DNA of 64,000 nucleotides. It comes from Pyropia yezoensis. Its lineage: Eukaryota; Rhodophyta; Bangiophyceae; Bangiales; Bangiaceae. Shown piece after piece: positions 55,801 to 64,000 of this stretch. The DNA lies in NCBI GenBank assembly GCA_009829735.1, contig CM020618.1, positions 1,418,425-1,482,424 of the forward strand. The letters run 5' to 3'. The position numbers and the translations under genes were made by a program. Every line of letters starts with the position of its first letter. Within the stretch, counting starts at the first letter, position 1. A model generated the notes under the pieces. That model worked only from the letters and a program-made list of their open reading frames with translations. It did no database searches and was not told the origin of the DNA.

Positions 55801-58800
55801 TTCTATTATTGTTGATGGAAAACTCATTGACGTCCCCTCTGTTGGCCATCATGGCCAACAGAGGGGATTTCAATGAGTTTCATGATGCCCAGGCATCCCG
55901 ATCAAAGTCAACTCGTTTTTCCCCTTCGTTGCCCATAGCGTGCAGCGGACCCGTAGGAGGGTGGCAGGCGACCAGGGTTCTCCGAGGTGGTGGCAAGTAA
56001 GCTCCGAGGCGACGTTCACGGATGGGGCTAACAAAAATTAAAGCAGACGCGGCGTGTTGGGAAGAGGACGCGTGGACCTCTGCGCCGTTGTCTTTTTTTT
56101 TCACCAGCTTCCCAGGAGCCCTCGAGCATAAGGTAGATGCCGCGTTCCGTTACCCCAAGATGGAGCGGGACAGAGAAAAAACCGTTGGGCCCTCTGCCGT
56201 CAGCGTCCTGCGACAACTTTGTGAGTGGGCTTATGAGATCTTGGTGGGATCTTACACAAGTGCATAGCCAATCAACAGGCGCCATTGAGTGCTTTTTTAT
56301 TGTACGCGTGTACCTGTTAGAACATATGGATTTGCCATGACAATACAACTTCATGTTTTCTCGCGCCCAGCCATTCCCAACCGGGCGACGTTGCGCAAGG
56401 CCCGAAGCGGCACCAGCGTTCCATGCCCTTCACGGGCCGACCCAGACCGCCTTGAAGTGCAACAGGAGCGGACCAAGTGATCTCAGGCGCGTCCAAGATC
56501 CCGCCGGTCTGCCAGCACAGACCACTGCATCTCCTGACCCGGCGTGTGTCTCAGAAGTACCCCAAGGAGCGAGGCCCCAGCTCCCATGCGGGTGCACGAC
56601 TGCGACACGAGATCGGCGGTGGCGGTGGCGGTGGGGGGGTTGTCGACGGCAACGCGACGGCGCCGTCCTCTATGATGTGACGCGGTGCTCCTGGTGGGGA
56701 CCGGGTGACGGCGGCCGAGAGTTCCATTGACGGTGTACGTCGGGCGGAGACGGGGGCGACAGACGCACCCCGTGGTCTGAAGGACACTGCAAGACGCCAT
56801 TGTGCATCCCCCAAAAAGTAGCTCATGCAGGTTGAGATGCGCAACGTGTATCGTAACATGTTTCGTGCACCGTTACAGCATGACCCGAGCACAACCAATC
56901 GAGCAATTCACTTCCATCTGTTCCGAGGTGTAAGGATGCGGGAAATGCATGCGGAATTTGGTGGAAAGATTCGATCATCGCACCCATTAAAAAGCAACCC
57001 CCCGCCTGCTGTATTCAGCTGCGTCATCCGCCACCCACCCGACCATCGTCGTCCCCCGCCCCCGTCATCGCCCTCCCCTCCAGCAGTACCCGTCGTCGTC
57101 GTCGCTCCCACCGTCCTTGTTGCCCCCCCCCCATCGTCCTCTCTCCCCCCCCGGTGGTCGCCGTTCCCCCTTCTGTTATGCATCGTCTGCCTTCTGCTGT
57201 CCCCCTCCTCCTTCGTTGGTGTACCCCCTCGCTCTCACTGTCTGCCTCTCTGTGCCCCCCGTTTGTTTCCGCTGCCCCTCTCGCATCTCTTCACATGCTT
57301 CGCATCCTCCTGATGATTTTGCTTTCTATTATTGTTGATGGAAAACTCATTGACGTCCCCTCTGTTGGCCATCATGGCCAACAGAGGGGATTTCAATGAG
57401 TTTCATGATGCCCAGGCATCCCGATCAAAGTCAACTCGTTTTTCCCCTTCGTTGCCCATAGCGTGCAGCGGACCCGTAGGAGGGTGGCAGGCGACCAGGG
57501 TTCTCCGAGGTGGTGGCAAGTAAGCTCCGAGGCGACGTTCACGGATGGGGCTAACAAAAATTAAAGCAGACGCGGCGTGTTGGGAAGAGGACGCGTGGAC
57601 CTCTGCGCCGTTGTCTTTTTTTTCACCAGCTTCCCAGGAGCCCTCGAGCATAAGGTAGATGCCGCGTTCCGTTACCCAAAGATGGAGCGGGACAGAGAAA
57701 AAACCGTTGGGCCCTCTGCCGTCAGCGTCCTGCGACAACTTTGTGAGTGGGCTTATGAGATCTTGGTGGGATCTTACACAAGTGCATAGCCAATCAACAG
57801 GCGCCATTGAGTGCTTTTTTATTGTACGCGTGTACCTGTTAGAACATATGGATTTGCCATGACAATACAACTTCATGTTTTTCTCGCGCCCAGCCATTCC
57901 CAACCGGGCGACGTTGCGCAAGGCCCGAAGCGGCACCAGCGTTCCATGCCCTTCACGGGCCGACCCAGACCGCCTTGAAGTGCAACAGGAGCGGACCAAG
58001 TGATCTCAGGCGCGTCCAAGATCCCGCCGGTCTGCCAGCACAGACCACTGCATCTCCTGACCCGGCGTGTGTCTCAGAAGTACCCCAAGGAGCGAGGCCC
58101 CAGCTCCCATGCGGGTGCACGACTGCGACACGAGATCGGCGGTGGCGGTGGCGGTGGGGGGGTTGTCGACGGCAACGCGACGGCGCCGTCCTCTATGATG
58201 TGACGCGGTGCTCCTGGTGGGGACCGGGTGACGGCGGCCGAGAGTTCCATTGACGGTGTACGTCGGGCGGAGACGGGGGCGACAGACGCACCCCGTGGTC
58301 TGAAGGACACTGCAAGACGCCATTGTGCATCCCCCAAAAAGTAGCTCATGCAGGTTGAGATGCGCAACGTGTATCGTAACATGTTTCGTGCACCGTTACA
58401 GCATGACCCGAGCACAACCAATCGAGCAATTCACTTCCATCTGTTCCGAGGTGTAAGGATGCGGGAAATGCATGCGGAATTTGGTGGAAAGATTCGATCA
58501 TCGCACCCATTAAAAAGCAACCCCCCGCCTGCTGTATTCAGCTGCGTCATCCGCCACCCACCCGACCATCGTCGTCCCCCGCCCCCGTCATCGCCCTCCC
58601 CCTCCAGCAGTACCCGTCGTCGTCGTCGCTCCCACCGTCCTTGTTGCCCCCCCCCATCGTCCTCTCTCCCCCCCCGGTGGTCGCCGTTCCCCCCTTCTGT
58701 TATGCATCGTCTGCCTTCTGCTGTCCCCCTCCTTCCCCGTTGGTGTACCCCCTCGCTCTCACTGTCTGCCTCTCTGTGCCCCCGTTTGTTTCCGCTGCCC

Positions 58801-61800
58801 CTCTCGCATCTCTTCACATGCTTCGCATCCTCCTGATGATTTTGCTTTCTATTATTGTTGATGGAAAACTCATTGACGTCCCCTCTGTTGGCCATCATGG
58901 CCAACAGAGGGGATTTCAATGAGTTTCATGATGCCCAGGCATCCCGATCAAAGTCAACTCGTTTTTCCCCTTCGTTGCCCATAGCGTGCAGCGGACCCGT
59001 AGGAGGGTGGCAGGCGACCAGGGTTCTCCGAGGTGGTGGCAAGTAAGCTCCGAGGCGACGTTCACGGATGGGGCTAACAAAAATTAAAGCAGACGCGGCG
59101 TGTTGGGAAGAGGACGCGTGGACCTCTGCGCCGTTGTCTTTTTTTTCACCAGCTTCCCAGGAGCCCTCGAGCATAAGGTAGATGCCGCGTTCCGTTACCC
59201 AAAGATGGAGCGGGACAGAGAAAAAACCGTTGGGCCCTCTGCCGTCAGCGTCCTGCGACAACTTTGTGAGTGGGCTTGTGAGATCTTGGTGGGATCTTAC
59301 ACAAGTGCATAGCCAATCAACAGGCGCCATTGAGTGCTTTTTTATTGTACGCGTGTACCTGTTAGAACATATGGATTTGCCATGACAATACAACTTCATG
59401 TTTTCTCGCGCCCAGCCATTCCCAACCGGGCGACGTTGCGCAAGGCCCGAAGCGGCACCAGCGTTCCATGCCCTTCACGGGCCGACCCAGACCGCCTTGA
59501 AGTGCAACAGGAGCGGACCAAGTGATCTCAGGCGCGTCCAAGATCCCGCCGGTCTGCCAGCACAGACCACTGCATCTCCTGACCCGGCGTGTGTCTCAGA
59601 AGTACCCCAAGGAGCGAGGCCCCAGCTCCCATGCGGGTGCACGACTGCGACACGAGATCGGCGGTGGCGGTGGCGGTGGGGGGGTTGTCGACGGCAACGC
59701 GACGGCGCCGTCCTCTATGATGTGACGCGGTGCTCCTGGTGGGGACCGGGTGACGGCGGCCGAGAGTTCCATTGACGGTGTACGTCGGGCGCGGAGACGG
59801 GGGCGACAGACGCACCCCGTGGTCTGAAGGACACTGCAAGACGCCATTGTGCATCCCCCAAAAAGTAGCTCATGCAGGTTGAGATGCGCAACGTGTATCG
59901 TAACATGTTTCGTGCACCGTTACAGCATGACCCGAGCACAACCAATCGAGCAATTCACTTCCATCTGTTCCGAGGTGTAAGGATGCGGGAAATGCATGCG
60001 GAATTTGGTGGAAAGATTCGATCATCGCACCCATTAAAAAGCAACCCCCCGCCTGCTGTATTCAGCTGCGTCATCCGCCACCCACCCGACCATCGTCGTC
60101 CCCCGCCCCCGTCATCGCCCTCCCCTCCAGCAGTACCCGTCGTCGTCGTCGCTCCCACCGTCCTTGTTGCCCCCCCCCCATCGTCCTCTCTCCCCCCCCC
60201 CGGTGGTCGCCGTTCCCCCCTTCTGTTATGCATCGTCTGCCTTCTGCTGTCCCCTCCTTCCCCGTTGGTGTACCCCCTCGCTCTCACTGTCTGCCTCTCT
60301 GTGCCCCCCGTTTGTTTCCGCTGCCCCTCTCGCATCTCTTCACATGCTTCGCATCCTCCTGATGATTTTGCTTTCTATTATTGTTGATGGAAAACTCATT
60401 GACGTCCCCTCTGTTGGCCATCATGGCCAACAGAGGGGATTTCAATGAGTTTCATGATGCCCAGGCATCCCGATCAAAGTCAACTCGTTTTTCCCCCTTC
60501 GTTGCCCATAGCGTGCAGCGGACCCGTAGGAGGGTGGCAGGCGACCAGGGTTCTCCGAGGTGGTGGCAAGTAAGCTCCGAGGCGACGTTCACGGATGGGG
60601 CTAACAAAAATTAAAGCAGACGCGGCGTGGGGAAGAGGACGCGTGGACCTCTGCGCCGTTGTCTTTTTTTTTCACCAGCTTCCCAGGAGCCCTCGAGCAT
60701 AAGGTAGATGCCGCGTTCCGTTACCCAAAGATGGAGCGGGACAGAGAAAAAACCGTTGGGCCCTCTGCCGTCAGCGTCCTGCGACAACTTTGTGAGTGGG
60801 CTTATGAGATCTTGGTGGGATCTTACACAAGTGCATAGCCAATCAACAGGCGCCATTGAGTGCTTTTTTATTGTACGCGTGTACCTGTTAGAACATATGG
60901 ATTTGCCATGACAATACAACTTCATGTTTTCTCGCGCCCAGCCATTCCCAACCGGGCGACGTTGCGCAAGGCCCGAAGCGGCACCAGCGTTCCATGCCCT
61001 TCACGGGCCGACCCAGACCGCCTTGAAGTGCAACAGGAGCGGACCAAGTGATCTCAGGCGCGTCCAAGATCCCGCCGGTCTGCCAGCACAGACCACTGCA
61101 TCTCCTGACCCGGCGTGTGTCTCAGAAGTACCCCAAGGAGCGAGGCCCCAGCTCCCATGCGGGTGCACGACTGCGACACGAGATCGGCGGTGGCGGTGGC
61201 GGTGGGGGGGTTGTCGACGGCAACGCGACGGCGCCGTCCTCTATGATGTGACGCGGTGCTCCTGGTGGGGACCGGGTGACGGCGGCCGAGAGTTCCATTG
61301 ACGGTGTACGTCGGGCGGAGACGGGGGCGACAGACGCACCCCGTGGTCTGAAGGACACTGCAAGACGCCATTGTGCATCCCCCAAAAAGTAGCTCATGCA
61401 GGTTGAGATGCGCAACGTGTATCGTAACATGTTTCGTGCACCGTTACAGCATGACCCGAGCACAACCAATCGAGCAATTCACTTCCATCTGTTCCCGAGG
61501 TGTAAGGATGCGGGAAATGCATGCGGAATTTGGTGGAAAGATTCGATCATCGCACCCATTAAAAAGCAACCCCCCGCCTGCTGTATTCAGCTGCGTCATC
61601 CGCCACCCACCCGACCATCGTCGTCCCCCGCCCCCGTCATCGCCCTCCCCCTCCAGCAGTACCCGTCGTCGTCGTCGCTCCCACCGTCCTTGTTGCCCCC
61701 CCCCCATCGTCCTCTCTCCCCCCCCGGTGGTCGCCGTTCCCCCCTTCTGTTATGCATCGTCTGCCTTCTGCTGTCCCCCTCCTTCCCCGTTGGTGTACCC

Positions 61801-64000
61801 CTCGCTCTCACTGTCTGCCTCTCTGTGCCCCCCGTTTGTTTCCGCTGCCCCTCTCGCATCTCTTCACATGCTTCGCATCCTCCTGATGATTTTGCTTTCT
61901 ATTATTGTTGATGGAAAACTCATTGACGTCCCCTCTGTTGGCCATCATGGCCAACAGAGGGGATTTCAATGAGTTTCATGATGCCCAGGCATCCCGATCA
62001 AAGTCAACTCGTTTTTCCCCTTCGTTGCCCATAGCGTGCAGCGGACCCGTAGGAGGGTGGCAGGCGACCAGGGTTCTCCGAGGTGGTGGCAAGTAAGCTC
62101 CGAGGCGACGTTCACGGATGGGGCTAACAAAAATTAAAGCAGACGCGGCGTGTTGGGAAGAGGACGCGTGGACCTCTGCGCCGTTGTCTTTTTTTTTCAC
62201 CAGCTTCCCAGGAGCCCTCGAGCATAAGGTAGATGCCGCGTTCCGTTACCCCAAGATGGAGCGGGACAGAGAAAAAAACCGTTGGGCCCTCTGCCGTCAG
62301 CGTCCTGCGACAACTTTGTGAGTGGGCTTATGAGATCTTGGTGGGATCTTACACAAGTGCATAGCCAATCAACAGGCGCCATTGAGTGCTTTTTTATTGT
62401 ACGCGTGTACCTGTTAGAACATATGGATTTGCCATGACAATACAACTTCATGTTTTCTCGCGCCCAGCCATTCCCAACCGGGCGACGTTGCGCAAGGCCC
62501 GAAGCGGCACCAGCGTTCCATGCCCTTCACGGGCCGACCCAGACCGCCTTGAAGTGCAACAGGAGCGGACCAAGTGATCTCAGGCGCGTCCAAGATCCCG
62601 CCGGTCTGCCAGCACAGACCACTGCATCTCCTGACCCGGCGTGTGTCTCAGAAGTACCCCAAGGAGCGAGGCCCCAGCTCCCATGCGGGTGCACGACTGC
62701 GACACGAGATCGGCGGTGGCGGTGGCGGGGGGGGGTTGTCGACGGCAACGCGACGGCGCCGTCCTCTATGATGTGACGCGGTGCTCCTGGTGGGGACCGG
62801 GTGACGGCGGCCGAGAGTTCCATTGACGGTGTACGTCGGGCGGAGACGGGGGCGACAGACGCACCCCGTGGTCTGAAGGACACTGCAAGACGCCATTGTG
62901 CATCCCCCAAAAGTAGCTCATGCAGGTTGAGATGCGCAACGTGTATCGTAACATGTTTCGTGCACCGTTACAGCATGACCCGAGCACAACCAATCGAGCA
63001 ATTCACTTCCATCTGTTCCGAGGTGTAAGGATGCGGGAAATGCATGCGGAATTTGGTGGAAAGATTCGATCATCGCACCCATTAAAAAGCAACCCCCCGC
63101 CTGCTGTATTCAGCTGCGTCATCCGCCACCCACCCGACCATCGTCGTCCCCCGCCCCCGTCATCGCCCTCCCCCTCCAGCAGTACCCGTCGTCGTCGTCG
63201 CTCCCACCGTCCTTGTTGCCCCCCCCCCATCGTCCTCTCTCCCCCCCCCGGTGGTCGCCGTTCCCCCCTTCTGTTATGCATCGTCTGCCTTCTGCTGTCC
63301 CCCTCCTTCCCCGTTGGTGTACCCCCTCGCTCTCACTGTCTGCCTCTCTGTGCCCCCCGTTTGTTTCCGCTGCCCCTCTCGCATCTCTTCACATGCTTCG
63401 CATCCTCCTGATGATTTTGCTTTCTATTATTGTTGATGGAAAACTCATTGACGTCCCCTCTGTTGGCCATCATGGCCAACAGAGGGGATTTCAATGAGTT
63501 TCATGATGCCCAGGCATCCCGATCAAAGTCAACTCGTTTTTCCCCTTCGTTGCCCATAGCGTGCAGCGGACCCGTAGGAGGGTGGCAGGCGACCAGGGTT
63601 CTCCGAGGTGGTGGCAAGTAAGCTCCGAGGCGACGTTCACGGATGGGGCTAACAAAAATTAAAGCAGACGCGGCGTGTTGGGAAGAGGACGCGTGGACCT
63701 CTGCGCCGTTGTCTTTTTTTTCACCAGCTTCCCAGGAGCCCTCGAGCATAAGGTAGATGCCGCGTTCCGTTACCCCAAGATGGAGCGGGACAGAGAAAAA
63801 ACCGTTGGGCCCTCTGCCGTCAGCGTCCTGCGACAACTTTGTGAGTGGGCTTATGAGATCTTGGTGGGATCTTACACAAGTGCATAGCCAATCAACAGGC
63901 GCCATTGAGTGCTTTTTTATTGTACGCGTGTACCTGTTAGAACATATGGATTTGCCATGACAATACAACTTCATGTTTTCTCGCGCCCAGCCATTCCCAA

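Larger units (their letters stand above)
50890..64000. repeat. Tandem satellite array, ~1.52-kb unit, eight complete units and a ninth running off the window
   Basis: Taking attaaaaagcaac as the unit start, units begin at 50890, 52411, 53933, 55458, 56986, 58509, 60033, 61558 and 63081, so unit length is 1,521-1,528 bp; the last unit is cut at 64000. Units are almost identical; most length differences are in poly-C runs (e.g. around 52545-52580) and in T/A runs. Each unit has a pyrimidine-rich section with cgt triplets, a 61-bp palindrome, a mixed section, a short ggcggt run, the segment shared with the Fanzor 3' region, and an AT-richer section. No rRNA, tRNA or snRNA gene was recognised in the unit. 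Such homogeneity implies recent amplification or ongoing homogenisation. Confidence 0.95.

Noticed and set aside
50890-64000. rDNA, 5S or snRNA gene cluster
   Set aside because: No conserved rRNA or snRNA segment was recognised in the 1.52-kb unit.
50890-64000. CRISPR array
   Set aside because: The repeat is a 1.5-kb satellite in eukaryotic-type DNA; no short regularly spaced repeats with unique spacers.

Overview
The window is GC-rich eukaryotic nuclear DNA dominated by transposable elements, with a small host-gene block at the left end. Secreted proteins with signal peptides, a malectin-type domain, long compact open frames with few obvious introns, an R2-like non-LTR element, chromodomain-bearing Ty3/Gypsy elements and a Fanzor (eukaryotic TnpB) gene together suggest a protist or alga. 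The very high G+C and compact genes would fit a bangiophyte red alga, but nothing here proves the species.

Layout: 1-5772 host genes (malectin-domain secreted protein on minus; cysteine-rich secreted protein on plus; Ala/Arg-rich protein with a C-terminal hydrophobic anchor and a TATA box on minus). 6273-18640: two head-to-tail copies of an RLE-type (R2-like) non-LTR retrotransposon. Copy 1 is 5'-incomplete and frame-broken. Copy 2 is nearly complete, with ORF1 (RRM-like) overlapping ORF2 (zinc fingers, reverse transcriptase, RLE nuclease). Both copies end in a 3' UTR containing a tRNA T-arm-like fold. 19922-29257 (A), 32719-41011 (B) and 44789-50389 (C): three copies of one chromodomain Ty3/Gypsy family, gag-pol on the minus strand, each also carrying a long ORF on the opposite strand between pol and the 3' LTR. 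31380-32218: start of a second LTR-element family on plus that uses the same primer-binding site. 41012-44258: a Fanzor-like RNA-guided nuclease gene, interrupted at its N-terminal side by element B and carrying one in-frame TGA. 50890-64000: a tandem array of a 1.52-kb satellite (8 complete units and a ninth that runs off the window), each unit carrying a 61-bp near-perfect palindrome and a ~160-bp segment also found downstream of the Fanzor gene.

Four runs of N (470-500 bp) sit at repeat boundaries and probably mark collapsed or unresolved repeats. Many ORFs, including the single-copy host genes, are interrupted by single-base indels in G/C runs or short repeats, so some apparent pseudogenes may be sequence errors. 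The points most worth pursuing are the Fanzor gene and its link to the satellite array, the antisense ORF of the chromovirus, and the tandem R2-like elements with a tRNA-like 3' end.
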